Shown piece after piece: positions 1 to 10,144 of a stretch of DNA of 64,000 bases; positions within the stretch are counted from its first letter, which is position 1; every line of letters begins with the position of its first letter. The translations under genes were made by a program, and so were the position numbers. The DNA comes from Serpula lacrymans var. lacrymans S7.9 (taxonomy: Eukaryota; Basidiomycota; Agaricomycetes; Boletales; Serpulaceae). The notes beneath the pieces are model-generated. The model searched no databases, was not told the DNA's origin, and saw nothing but the letters and a program-made list of their open reading frames with translations. The DNA is taken from NCBI RefSeq assembly GCF_000218685.1, contig NW_006763292.1, forward strand, positions 1,633,685 to 1,697,684. Reading direction: 5' to 3'.

Positions 1-2161
1 ACAGGCTGAAGCCCGATGTAATCTTGCTGGTATCAGGTATAGGAAGACTGCGAGCACGATCTATCGCCTGAGGAACTGACGGCAACGGTCGAAGAGTGGT
101 CGTGTCAACGACCGTTTGTGGCGAAGACCTCTGGACAAAATTGCGACCTGCGCGCACAGCGTCACGTATCTGTTCCAGCGCGGCTGGCAAATCATGAAAA
201 TATGCAAAGAAGTAAGAGTCCATAGAGATATTGTCCTCTTTGTCAATAACCTTGACTTCGATGGTTTCGCTGAAGTCCATGGCAGACGACTTCTCTACGT
301 CAAGAACAGCAGAATAAGGTATAGCAATCTAAGTGAGGCATTCAGACGTTGTTGAACGCCAATGAAGTAGATCCACTTGCCTTCACACTATCACCCATGT
401 TTTGTGCCTTGAACATTACCTTCCGAATAGCTTTCACCCATTCATCCCGGCTTGGGACAGAGTCGGCAGATAAAACTAACGACCTTTGAGTCGTGCGCAT
501 ACGTATATCTTTCTCTCCCGAGGGATCACAAGATATTGCGTAACGTAGATCGACTATCCCATGAGGAAAATATGGGTCCTGGGATAGATTGTAAGGGGAC
601 TTTCTCGATATCAATGAAGCACCTCACCGAAGATGACTGATACCAGGAGATTGCATCATTTTTAAGCACAACCCAGTACTTGATCCATCGCTTCGTGCGC
701 TGAGTCTTCTTATTGAGAGATCCAGACTTCAAAACTTGATCCTATAATTTGTGTTAGGACTGATGTAAAGAAGCACTGGAAAGTAGATCACCTCTCGTGC
801 TGGCATATGGGCAAAGAAGCATAGGTGGGAGTTAGTGAGGTACATATAACCCTGTAATACTGCTCAAGCATTTAGAATCCAGAAGATATCTATAAATGAA
901 AAGCACGAAAAGAAAACTCACAAACAGAACGGAGTAGCCAACATGGCATCTCTTTATGTAGCTTAGTACTGCGTTCCTGACACCAACAAGTAACTTACCA
1001 GCAACCACTTCGTCGATGTCATTCAGATCGAAAACTTCTTTCAATTTCTCGGCCAGACGTGTCCTCCGCTGGACCCTAACGGTCGTCATACTCCCTGTAC
1101 GGCTGTATGCATTTCTTTCGAAAGCTTCGCTTACAACAGACGAAGAGGGTGGCTGGGACTTGATATATTCAGGTCTGTGAGCCGCAGGGCGAGGAGTCAC
1201 TGCTTCAAAATCTTCCACCTCGCCATCATCTTCGGAGTTGACCATTCCTTCCGAAAAATATGGCCCTTCTTGTACTGTCCGCGTAGATAAATGCCCTCTT
1301 AGACCCGCAAGAGGAGCTGACGCGTCCACTCTACGGGAACGAGCGACAGGTCGATATATAGCGTGAATGGAGGAAGCCATCCTGTTATCTAGGTTTTATT
1401 TCGATAAGCATATAATTGGCTGGCACGAGGGCACAGTACTCACCAGATGTTCCTTCCTCACTATCAGAGTCCAGCTGTGGAGCAGCGTTAGATCCGTCTT
1501 CATCACCCGGTTCGTCCGTCCATGGCAATGCTTGTAATGCTTGAATAAGAGTCTGTGTTCCGGCTCGCATCTATAACAGACAGCTAAGGGTTAAGACACT
1601 CTGTAGCTGACGTAAGAAGATAAACCGCACAGAATCAACTCCCCGGAAAGACTGTAGGGAAGGTCTACTCGGCACAGAAGATGGTGATCGAGGTCGTATG
1701 AAAGGAGAGTCGTCGTTGAAGGCTGAATCGCTTGTGGGAGAACCTGGAGGCGACATGACTGGGGAGACAAGCTGCGATTGCGCAGTTGAGTTACCAGGTA
1801 CTACACCCATGATAGGTATCATGAAGGATTTATATGCGCAGTTTGACAGCTTCTTACCTTCCTGATGAGTATGACGGTCGTGTGATTGCTCCTTTGCTTT
1901 TCCCTTGCGATTAGAAGAGGAAAATCGACGTCTTGAACCTGAGGGCGGTGAATTCGATAGAACAGGGTTGAATTTTCCACTGATGCTTCTTCCAAGGTCG
2001 ACTGTCTTCTCCATGGCAGTCTTTATGCGCCCTCTATACGAAGAAAAACCGTCATTTCCGTCCTCCAATTGACCTTGAGGATCCAATTCTTGGGAAGGAT
2101 TATCACATGCCCCACTGCTGAGCATAGTGGTGTTTGGGGGTTCGGGTACGCGTGAGGACAT
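1..2161 (-). CDS. ATG26: Sterol 3-beta-glucosyltransferase ATG26, N-terminal part (runs off the window)
   Basis: ATG26 glucosylates membrane sterols with UDP-glucose; in some fungi it also acts in pexophagy. What is visible is the regulatory N-terminus. The start at 2161 (MSSRVPEP) is followed by about 240 Ser/Pro-rich residues. A GRAM domain begins at RLAEKLKEVFDLNDIDEVVA and continues after an intron through EMPCWLLRSVL and GYMYLTNSHLCFFAHMP. A PH domain follows (SGSLNKKTQRTKRWIKYWVV, then DEWVKAIRKVMFKAQ), and then the start of the second GRAM domain (DFSETIEVKVID, YFFAYFHDLPAALEQI). This GRAM-PH-GRAM order is that of ATG26. The catalytic glycosyltransferase domain lies beyond position 1. 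Several short introns interrupt the gene, for example GTAAGT at 998 reading leftward. An in-frame upstream start at 2242 would add an Arg-Pro repeat made by a simple-sequence tract and looks less likely. Confidence 0.88.
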
Positions 2162-2201
2162 GGCTTCTATTGCGCAAAGCAATACTAAAATGAAGCGATG
2201 A

Positions 2202-2222
2202 GGTCGTGGTCGTGGTCGTGGT
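2202..2222. repeat. GGTCGT hexanucleotide microsatellite
   Basis: About three and a half copies of GGTCGT lie just upstream of the chosen ATG26 start. If the upstream in-frame start were used they would encode an Arg-Pro run. Confidence 0.7.
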
Positions 2223-2539
2223 CTAAGGTGCTGTACGGGCAAAGGCTCTGGACTGCTAGTGGCTATTGCTCCTTAATTCAGCTCAGAGTTACTGAATCGG
2301 AGGCTCACTGGTTTGCAACACGTGGGAACTGTGGGGATTGCCGAACGTAAAACGTCGTGACTGTCGCGTGAGTAGGTCGCGTCCTCGTCGAATCCTCGAG
2401 GCCAACGTCCTTTCGACAATCTCTTTCATCCTTGCTTCCTTACTTTCTTCTATTACTCCTTCGCTTTCGTCGCTTTAGCCATGCGCGGTGAATTTTGTGT
2501 CGGTTCCGCCTCTTTCTTATCGTACGTAGCTGCGGAAAG

Positions 2540-3576
2540 ATGGTGAAGCCTTTTCTGATATTGCTCAAAAGCTTTACAGCTATGCTGCTGCTGATCTTCG
2601 TACACGTGTGTGTCCTTCTTTCGCAGTATCTCCTCAATGCTCATCCAGGTCCTCTACAGGTTGGATCTATCAATACTTCCACTGTCCCCCGAGGCATTAC
2701 CATGGTTAAAAAAAACTCTGATCTTATGGTGTTCTTGCCTGATGCTGACAAGAAACTTCCTTTAGGCGAAAGTCAACACTTCGGCATATGGGTAAGTTTG
2801 GCTCCTTTCTAGTCATCCATTATCTTGACTTCTCTTTAGACAGGCTCTCGGCCAATCGTTCATTGTCCCCATTCAAGGACTATATACCAACGACTCCACA
2901 GCTCCACTCGGAGAACGAGCTGGCCTTCGACAGTTATACGAATTCGGATTGTACTCTCACTGCGCATATGTCAACACTACTTCTGGCATTTGCACAAACC
3001 ATACAGTAGCGACGAAATACGAACCTTACGTTGCCATCACGTCTGACATGTTCCTCAACTACTCACAATACTCCGACGCAATCTTTGCGGATACATCATT
3101 CATGGATTCATCATACCTAGGCTCTAACTCAAAAGCTGCTTACTATTTCCTCCTCCTGGGCACAATATTTGCTGCGCTAGCTTTATTCACGTAAGGTCCA
3201 CTTTCCCTTGCGCTTCTCCTCGGGCTCAATATTACCATCATATATTGTAGAGGAGTGGTCAAACATACCCTTGCATTCTTTGCTTCAACAGGACTGTCTA
3301 TCGTCTCTGCTTTGTTTATCCTTATAGGAGCTGCAATATGGACATCAATCGTCAAAAAATCGGAGGGTATTAACTCACTTGTGCTCGCCCAGGGCATTCC
3401 AGCAGGTGTTACTGTGTCCGTGGGGACGGGATTGTATCTCAGCTGGGCAGCTTTTGCATGCCTCGCGGTATCCGTTATACCGTACATGATCAGGTATGTA
3501 TCATCTTGTCCTCCCCTCTTCTAATGATCTCATCTGATCTCTCGACCACAATAGTTGCTGCACATTCCGCGGATGA
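2540..3576 (+). CDS. SUR7/PalI-family four-span membrane protein
   Basis: A plasma-membrane protein of the SUR7/PalI claudin-like superfamily. Fungal members mark eisosome domains or act in pH signalling. Four exons (2540-2791, 2844-3190, 3251-3493, 3555-3576) join into 287 residues. The first membrane span is near residues 3-28. A long extracellular loop follows with a claudin-like GLYSHCAYVNTTSGIC segment, which has two cysteines and several N-glycosylation sequons. Three more hydrophobic spans follow (AAYYFLLLGTIFAALALF; HTLAFFASTGLSIVSALFIL; LYLSWAAFACLAVSVIPYMI). The last exon encodes only SCCTFRG, a Cys-rich tail that could be palmitoylated (inference). An in-frame ATG at 2495 exists, but starting at 2540 puts the span at the very N-terminus. 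SUR7 and PalI cannot be told apart from sequence alone. Confidence 0.8.
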
Positions 3577-4054
3577 CCTCATGTTATGAAGCTGGCAGTA
3601 TGACACTGGTTGTCGCGATTCCCGCATATGATTTAGAACGGACTTAATACGAACTGGAAACGGAGATAGACTATTTACCCGGAGCGACACCTCACCCCCA
3701 CCCTAACTTCTGTTTCGTCTTGTATATCTTTGCAAGGACTTATTTATCCTTATCTACTGACACCTCGTCAATCGGGGCGCAGTGCTACCTATTTACACTT
3801 ACTTACTATGAAACGAATGAATGCATGTCTATACACGTATATGTAGCATGATGAGTCTAGTCTCTATTTTTCTGTGCTTGGACGCACACTTCGCGATCGA
3901 TCAGTGGAACTCGGACGTGGTTCGGAAGCAAAAAATTGGAAGCCCGCGTAAATCCGATACCCTACTCTTAATTACTCAGCGGGCCTCCGCTAAAACAGCG
4001 CGTGAGAACATCGTAGCGGCGCTTTTGCGCCAGTCCCCGACTCGCTTTAGGGAG
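3577..4054. other. Intergenic, no gene seen
   Basis: This is the 3' flank of the SUR7-like gene. It holds only short open frames and I recognise no RNA gene or repeat in it. Confidence 0.5.
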
Positions 4055-4594
4055 TCAAATATATGATAAATCAAAAATTTCAATCACCAATGGACTGTAT
4101 ATATATATTTGGCGACGACATGAAACGATAATGCCGTCGCTGCAAGACAATTGTACAATGCACGTACTTAGAAGACGCAACCTCAGAAATTGCAACAACT
4201 GCACTCTGACCTGTTGTTTTGTGACAGGCAATGAAAGCATTTGCGTCCACCGAAAAATGAACAGATAGGGATAATTTGCCATTAATTTTAGCTGGACAGC
4301 AAAGGCAGGTGGTTTGATGAACAGAGACAGCTTTTCAAGCCACGAACAGACATCATCAGACATCATAAAATTTTTTGAATGGTATTCAGGATAATATATA
4401 GCATCATAATAATGAGGATAATCATTTATATTGTGAGGCATGAGCTCAGGAGGGCAATGCGCCTTGTCAAGAACACGTGGAACATGACAAGGCGACTTCT
4501 CAAGGAACATCTGCCAGCCAAATATGTAGTAGGCATGGGATGGGAGGGGGACAAGGGACAAAGTCGAGGTTGATGAATAGAAAGGCGAAGACAA
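4055..4594 (-). CDS. Hypothetical orphan open frame (179 codons)
   Basis: One uninterrupted frame begins MSSPFYSSTSTLSLVPLP. It is rich in Tyr, Phe, Leu and His, with a His-Tyr-Asn patch (MPHNINDYPHYYDAIYYPEY) near residues 53-72. I recognise no domain. A frame this long without an intron is unusual among the short-intron genes here. The composition is AT-rich and it adjoins the transposon island, so it may be a relic or a chance frame. There is no RNA or homology evidence. Confidence 0.2.
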   Translation of the reverse strand: MSSPFYSSTSTLSLVPLPSHAYYIFGWQMFLEKSPCHVPRVLDKAHCPPELMPHNINDYPHYYDAIYYPEYHSKNFMMSDDVCSWLEKLSLFIKPPAFAVQLKLMANYPYLFIFRWTQMLSLPVTKQQVRVQLLQFLRLRLLSTCIVQLSCSDGIIVSCRRQIYIYSPLVIEIFDLSYI

Positions 4595-5284
4595 GTATGA
4601 ATGAAAGAATGAAAGATTGAAAGAACAACTTTTTATTCTACGTTACGTGAGATAATAAACTATACAGTATATATGCTGACAAAATTTCCCGGAAAAATGA
4701 AAGAAACCGGTCCCTGCATCCCTGCATATTATTTGGCATTGTTTACTTTTTGCACATCAAAATACAGACAGCAGGACAAATTGACACGACAGAGACCCTC
4801 CCTTCCTTTCGGAAGAGTCGGGGACAAGGTGTGTAAAATCAAATTCTATGCCGACATTGGCATATTGTAGCTCAGCCACAATGGCTAGCCCCCCGTTGGG
4901 ATTTAGTCTAATATTGTCACTCAGATAGCTTTCAGCAAAACTCCTGTATATGTATCAAAATTTTGGTGAATTCCAGCTGATTTCAGAACAATATTGATAT
5001 TAACTAAGTTAGCTGTTAAGACAAACTTCTAACGGAGTACAATGATTCAAGCAGTGCCTGAATTGAACAGAGTCTGGAGGCTGAGACTCACTGTGACAAC
5101 TGCGGTTGCGGTTGCCCCAAGGAAATTGTGGGAACATTTGGTTGTGAGTTTCAACTGGAATAAAGTCTCTCTGTTGAATGTTACCCTCTCTCTATCTAAT
5201 GACAGGGTTTTTATAGCTACAATGAGTCAAGGCAAACAAGGCTAAACAAAAGGCGTGATGGGTTTGAGTCAAGGAGCGGGGTAG
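4595..5284. other. AT-rich spacer next to the retroelement relic
   Basis: No gene is recognised. The stretch is AT-rich and has short unsupported open frames (4673-4870, 5042-5245). Its right edge abuts the 3' truncation of the gag relic at about 5285. It may be other decayed repeat sequence, but I see no terminal repeats. Confidence 0.4.
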
Positions 5285-5908
5285 TCAACACTCCATTTGT
5301 ACAATTTTGGGCCATGTGCCCCTCCTCGCCACAGTTGTAGCAAGTGAATCTGCGCGTCTGTCCGCCCTGGACCGCGCCAATATCCATAGGAGCTCCCTGC
5401 CCTGGTTACAACCCAAATGGTTGGAACCCGTGAGAGTGATTGTGTTTTTGGTTTGATGACCCAGGGCTCCTCTGGGAATAGTTGTTTTTGGTGGTGGACC
5501 CGCCACCTTGGTGCATTTGTAGAGCTCTATGGCCCTACCTATTTTTCGAAACTCCTCCGCCGCTTAGGAGAGGTTATCACTCCTCATATCCTGCAGATAG
5601 AGCTGTTCTGCAATGTGGGGGTTCACATTGCGTTCCAGCAGTTCCACTGCATATTCATTACCTAAGCCCCCTTGGATAGAGAGGGCCAGGAACTGGGTCA
5701 CAAAATCATCCGACCTCATGTTTCCTTGCTTGAAGGTATGGATCTGCTGACGCGCCCAGTCACGCTCAGCTTGCGGTTTGAAATACTTTTTGATCTCAAC
5801 TTTGAGATCATCCCAGACAGGCCACACTCCCACGGTGTAGCACTCCTGCATTCTAACTTGGGCGTATTGACCTGCCACAGGTCCTTTTAGTCGAGATATA
5901 GCCACCAC

Positions 5909-6646
5909 CTATATATATAAATGCATACGTAGAAACTATAGTACTATCAGTGCAATCATAGCTCTTATAGCTCTTATAGCACAGTAGTAGGCAAAAATTT
6001 AACCAAGGGGAGAAGTATCTATAATTCCCTCAAACTCTGGATTAATCTAATAAACTTGTTCAATAATAGAAAGAGGCCAGAAGTGTTTGGAGTCAAGTAT
6101 ATTATTATAGGCAAGTTACTATAAGTGCTTTTATAGCCTATAGCAGCCTACATAGCTCCTATAGCTGTAAAGGTCATAGTTATAATATAGTTCAAGGTGC
6201 TGAAAAGGGCTAATAAATCATACAGTATTAATTAATTATGTAGCCTGTATTGGCAAAATAGTAGTTTGTATCTTTGGAAATTTATAAAATAAGAATAATG
6301 ATTTATCCAAATATAAGTGGTGACAATGAGTAAAAAAATAATCTAAGTCCATAAAAGGTCAATATATAACACCTGTATAACATATTTTATAAGCTCTCAT
6401 GGTGTAGTGGATAAATGTAATGTGTGGTTATAGGTTGCTTAGTCACCTAAAAGCTGACTAGCAGGTTGAGAGTTCAAATCCTGTCTGTGTGAATTTTTTT
6501 TAATCAGCCACACAACAATTTCCAACATCTATAAAAGCATTTATAGAGCTATATGAGGCTTTATAGATGGCAGAGGTTCTATAACAGGTTTGACCACTAT
6601 AACAGCTTTATGAGTACTTATAGTGCTATAGAGCTCTATAAAGCTA
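5909..6646. mobile_element. AT-rich insert inside the gag relic
   Basis: On the minus strand, gag breaks after DDIRKNGG near 6646 and resumes at VVAISRLKG near 5908, so the bases between are an insertion. The insert is AT-rich, full of TATAG/CTATA words (for example near 5960-5985, 6115-6170 and 6600-6640), and includes a tRNA-like Pol III unit. Both junctions show TA, so a TA target duplication is possible, but I found no clear terminal inverted repeats. The class (SINE, MITE or composite) is unresolved. Confidence 0.6.
6391..6500 (+). other. tRNA-like Pol III unit (SINE head or tRNA relic)
   Basis: TGGTGTAGTGG at 6400-6410 matches an A box. GTTCAAATCC at 6472-6481 matches a B box. A run of T at about 6493-6500 could terminate Pol III. 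The boxes are wider apart than in a normal tRNA, and the acceptor and T stems do not pair well, so this is not a working tRNA. A tRNA-derived SINE head is the simplest reading. Confidence 0.5.
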
Positions 6647-7026
6647 CCCCCATTTTTCCTGATGTCATCCCAGTTTGCCTTGACCCAAATTTGGAGCTTG
6701 ATCCACCACTCGGCGAATTGTGCTCTGTCTCCTTCGAAGGCGCCAAGGTCAGTGATGACTTCGACTTTCTTATTGAACTTTTTCCCGACTGAGGGGGTTG
6801 CAGCAGGGGGGTTTGCCTGCAGATCGGCAAGTTGTGTGGTCAATGACAAAATCTGTGCACACATGCTGTGCAATAGAGCGTTGATGTCAGGTTGTTGACT
6901 TTGTGATGATATGTCAACTTGCTCTCTTGGTAAGGTAAAAAAAATGTAAGAGGGGGTCCCCGCTTGCTATCTGCAGATCTACCTCTTCCCTGCTGAGTAT
7001 TGGATCTCAATCTCTGACTACCCACA

Positions 7027-7417
7027 CTATAGTACTTAAAAAGGTATATAAAAGGTATTCGTAATAAACCCTGGTCCGAACGGTTGTCAGGGGGTGGTCT
7101 GCTTGTTAAGCTGTCAACCCTTCTCCAACTGGCGGAGGCAAATGCCCGGCCTGGTCAGAGGAAAACAAAAGAGAAGTTTTTTGTATCTAAATTCTAATCA
7201 ACAGTGGTTCCACACCAACTGCTGAGCTAAAGTACTCCCCTTAACACTGGGGGCCGTGTATCAATAATTATTGTCTCTTCTCCCAAAGCACTACAAGGCC
7301 GCCGCTAGGAGTGCATCTATCTGCTATGCGGGATATTCCCAAACAATAATACTATCCCCTTAACCCTGGGGTCCGGGTTTGCACAATGTGCAAGAGAGTA
7401 GAAAGAGCGAGTCCTAA
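7027..7417 (-). other. Retroelement leader between LTR and gag
   Basis: This stretch lies between the gag N-terminus and the LTR and would be the untranslated leader of the element. It holds two related C-rich blocks (around 7227-7250 and 7350-7375, each reading roughly CCCCTTAAC, ACTGGG or CCTGGG). No primer-binding site starting with TGG is visible next to the LTR. Confidence 0.4.
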
Positions 7418-7831
7418 TATAACAACCAAGAGTTTGTTACTCTGGCGCACAACTCAAACAAGCTATAGAGATGATGATGAGGGAGTGATTACCCTTTAGG
7501 CTTCAACAAGTTAGTTGTGAGGATACAACAGGAAGACTTGCTGAGGAGTCTCCTGGATCTATTGAGGTATATATACTACTACAGGTTGTTTGTACATGTT
7601 GTACTATACAGTTGATAAAGCAGTGGCTGATGATGTCAGAGGGTACGGCCCGTGTGACCAGCTCCACTGCGTGAGAGACTTGTAGCTAAAATAAGAATCA
7701 AGGTAGCGTAGCGTGAGAAGGTGGAGTTTGAAAAAAATGGAAAGTGCTGCATGGCACAATGTGTGAAAACTACAGTATAAAGTTAAAGAGGAGAATGAAA
7801 AATAAAGGTCTGAAAATTGTGTATTGTAACA
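7418..7831 (-). mobile_element. LTR, probably the 5' LTR of the Gypsy relic
   Basis: This 414 base segment aligns along its whole length with the solo LTR at 8627-9039. It ends in GTAACA, but its other terminus has decayed (TATAAC instead of TGTTAC). The bases on either side (CCTAA and GTAGG) are not a duplication, as expected for one end of an element rather than a solo LTR. On the minus strand it carries a TATATATAC box. The orientation is inferred from the gag next to it. Confidence 0.75.
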
Positions 7832-8069
7832 GTAGGTCGTTCATTAGCAAAATTCAAAGCAAAAACCTGGTGACATGAATGTCATACCTATGATGTTGCA
7901 ATCATGAGTAAAGGCCGTTGCTCGTTAAAGAGCTCTTCTCGCGCCGTGATCAACAGTTTGTTGTTGATCCGTGCCAAACTCCATCCCTGTGATGAACCGA
8001 CTGTCAAGTGCCATCTTTTCCGCTGTTATGCTTGATAAAGCAATAAGGCTTTCTGCTGAAGTGAATTAA
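7832..8069. other. Spacer between LTR and Harbinger accessory gene
   Basis: No gene is seen. The stretch should contain the missing 5' end of the Myb/SANT gene and perhaps one end of the Harbinger element. No convincing terminal inverted repeat was found. Confidence 0.3.
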
Positions 8070-8626
8070 ATGAGTAACACCATGCATGGGTCTGAAGAAT
8101 ATAGTATTATAAGACATTACTCACATTTACAACAGCTCAAAACCAATTTCAAGAATGTTGGATACCCCAAATCAGTGTCTGGGTTCACTTACAGTGAGAA
8201 GAAGGGTGTTGATGTAAATGAAGCATCCCAGGTTGTTTGGAATGATACTGTTGAGGTCTTTACCTTTATTTAATTCACGCTAGCCATTATCTTTTGCCCT
8301 AGGAAAACCCAAAAAAGGACATCAACCAGTTTATAAGTAGCAGATGGGCATAATTTGGCCTGATGTAGGAAATGATGCTGGAGCATGCAACAGGTGCACA
8401 TGCCTTCAGGGCTTCTCAAAGTCTTTAAGGGAGTGGTGTTAAAGGAGGCCTAGTTAGCAATGAGGACAATGATGGTGCAATAGAAGGAGACAGCAATGAG
8501 GAATTTGCCAATGTAATGTATATTGATTAGGCCAGCAGCAAGGACTCACCAGTAACTACTCGCAGTAACAAGTTTATCCTTGTCCCTACCCAAAAATCTA
8601 GTCCATCTGTTAAATCCAGCACAGTT

Positions 8627-9039
8627 TGTTACAACCGAGAGTTTGTGACTCCAGCACACAACTCAGACAAGCTATAGAGAGGATGATGAGGGAGTGGGTA
8701 CCCTTTAGGCTTCAACAAGTTAGTTGTGAGGATACAACAGGAGGACTCGCTGAGGAGTCTCCTTGATCTATTGGTCTATATACACTACTACAGGTTTGTT
8801 TGTACATGTGTACTGTACAGTTGATAGAGGCAGTGGCTGATGATGTCGTGGGGCCTAGCCCGTGCGACCAGCTCCACTGCATGAGAGACTTGTAGCTAAA
8901 TTAAGAAGAAAGGCAGTGCAGCGAGAAAGAGGAGTTTGAACAAAAGGGAAAGTGCCGCATAGCACAATGTGAGAAAACTACAGTAAAGGGTTAAAGAGGA
9001 GAATGAAATTTAAAGGTCCGAAAATGTGTTATTGTAACA
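8627..9039. mobile_element. Solo LTR (413 bp) with target-site duplication
   Basis: It begins TGTTAC and ends GTAACA. It is flanked by perfect 5 bp direct repeats CAGTT at 8622-8626 and 9040-9044. Its sequence is the same family as the LTR at 7418-7831. Both flanks belong to the same open frame of the Myb/SANT gene, and the frame reads on if the LTR and one CAGTT are ignored. This is therefore an insertion into coding sequence followed by LTR-LTR recombination. Confidence 0.92.
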
Positions 9040-9398
9040 CAGTTTGCCCCCCTGTTAGCTCAGCTTTGAATAAATCTGGTGAGAAGAGAAAGTTTGCATC
9101 AGTAGAATGTTCTGCAATAGCAGAGTTGATAGTTACTGGCACACCTTGTTCAAAATCTGCTCACCTATCCGGTGCAGCTGCTCTTAACAGCCTCAAGGAG
9201 CAAATACAATGTAGCCTAGGAGTCCCAGGGGATGCAATTCATCTCAATTGTCAAGCAAATAGCCTCAAACATGTCCATCACTTCCAATGCCCCTACTGCT
9301 CCCACCCCCGGCACTCATGTCCATACAAATGACAATGACCACCCATTTATCCAAAAGAATGCACAAAGCCTTGCAACAAAGTAATAAAACTAAGTGAA

Positions 9399-9541
9399 AC
9401 TCAGCCGCTGCCCGAGAGGCTATAGAAACGACTTTATTATTTACCTAAGTGAAACTACAATAGATGTTAGTTTAAGGTGATCTCTAATAAATGTAATATA
9501 ACATACCTCAGCCGCTGCCCAAGAGGCTATAGAAATGACTG
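9399..9541. repeat. Direct repeat pair inside an insert in the Myb/SANT gene
   Basis: CTCAGCCGCTGCCC followed by AGAGGCTATAGAAA occurs at about 9399-9434 and again at about 9508-9541. The second copy is enclosed by a 9 bp inverted repeat (ATACCTCAG and CTGAGGTAT). TAAGTGAAACT also occurs twice, near 9391 and 9446. The unit interrupts the Myb/SANT relic and is probably part of a small non-autonomous element. Confidence 0.6.
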
Positions 9542-9632
9542 AGGTATTCCTATACTAAACCCCCTACTACTTATAGTCGGAGGTGCTACTCGCTACAGTA
9601 TAATGACTCCTAGGAGTACAATTGTGCTCCTG

Positions 9633-9716
9633 GGAGAACAATGGTTACTCCATGGAGAACAATGGTTACTCCATGGAGAACAATGGTTACTCCATGGAGA
9701 ACAATGGCTGCTTCAG
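9633..9716 (+). repeat. Four tandem 21 bp units
   Basis: Four head-to-tail copies of a 21 base unit start GGAGAACAATGG and end in TACTCCAT; the last copy has diverged. Each unit is nearly palindromic (GGAG at one end, CTCC at the other) and in one frame encodes GEQWLLH. The array stays in frame with the surviving C-terminus of the Myb/SANT relic. Confidence 0.85.
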
Positions 9717-9947
9717 CAGAGACCGGGTTTATCCGGTTTTGTCACAAAGTGTGCTCTGCACCTTGAACAATGGCTTGATGATGAGCGCCTGGTAGCGTTC
9801 CTTGATCTGTTGCATCTGAAGCCAGATATTGTTGAAGGATATATGGACCTTGAGGAGGGCCCAGAGTACAAGTCATTCCGTCGTTTTTGGGTGATGAAGT
9901 GTCTTCAGCAGAAAGGGTATCCTACAGTCAAGTTAACAATGGACTAA

Positions 9948-10144
9948 ATCCATCTGTGGTTGCCTCTTAACATTTATATCTGTTATGTATATCTTGTTGA
10001 TTGTGTTTTGTTTGGTATGAAATGTACATCCATGCCATACTCTATGCTAACATCCAAGGTATGTAGTTCCCCCCTCATTCTTAACTTGTGCTGATAGCCA
10101 TCCCACATATTCTTTGCTATCACCTCATGTTTAGCGTGCTCTTG
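9948..10144. other. Spacer between the two convergent Harbinger genes
   Basis: Non-coding sequence between the 3' ends of the accessory gene and the transposase. No feature is seen. Confidence 0.5.

Larger units (their letters stand above)
5285..7026 (-). pseudogene. Ty3/Gypsy-type gag relic, interrupted and truncated
   Basis: This is retrotransposon capsid/nucleocapsid coding sequence. The N-terminal part (about 6540-6910 reading leftward) has a stretch ending FAEWWIKLQIWVKANWDDI, typical of fungal Gypsy gag. After a roughly 740 base insertion, gag resumes with ISRLKGPVAGQYAQ, WPVWDDLKVEIKKYF and DDFVTQFLALS, the Retrotrans_gag region. Near 5290-5350 it ends in a zinc knuckle, CYNCGEEGHMAQNC, preceded by PMDIGAVQGGQTRRF. 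The frame shifts at least near 6870 and between the middle part and the knuckle. Protease, reverse transcriptase and integrase are absent, because the copy stops about 60 bases after the knuckle. An LTR at 7418-7831 sits upstream in the right place for the 5' LTR. Confidence 0.85.
8070..9947 (+). pseudogene. Myb/SANT-like accessory protein of a PIF/Harbinger transposon, broken
   Basis: The fragments are collinear with fungal Myb/SANT-like DNA-binding proteins that accompany Harbinger transposases. First comes LKTNFKNVGYPKSVSGFTYS with EKKGVDVNEASQVVWND. After a likely intron (about 8255-8302) comes NPKKDINQFISSRW, and then GAHAF. After the solo LTR comes SGEKRKFASVE and GAAALNSLKEQI. The acidic C-terminus is WLDDERLVAFLDLLHLKPD at about 9770-9830. 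Lesions are a missing N-terminus, in-frame stops after SRWA and FGLM, the LTR at 8627-9039, a frameshift near 9260-9280 and a repeat-rich insert at about 9385-9730. The gene faces the transposase at 10145-11299 tail to tail, the usual two-gene arrangement. Confidence 0.7.

Noticed and set aside
2495..2539. Upstream in-frame ATG of the SUR7-like gene
   Set aside because: It adds 15 residues before the first membrane span that are not expected for the family; the start at 2540 fits better.
9003..9332. Continuous 109-codon frame as an independent small gene
   Set aside because: Its first codons are LTR sequence and the rest is part of the Myb/SANT relic. The frame is a chance fusion.
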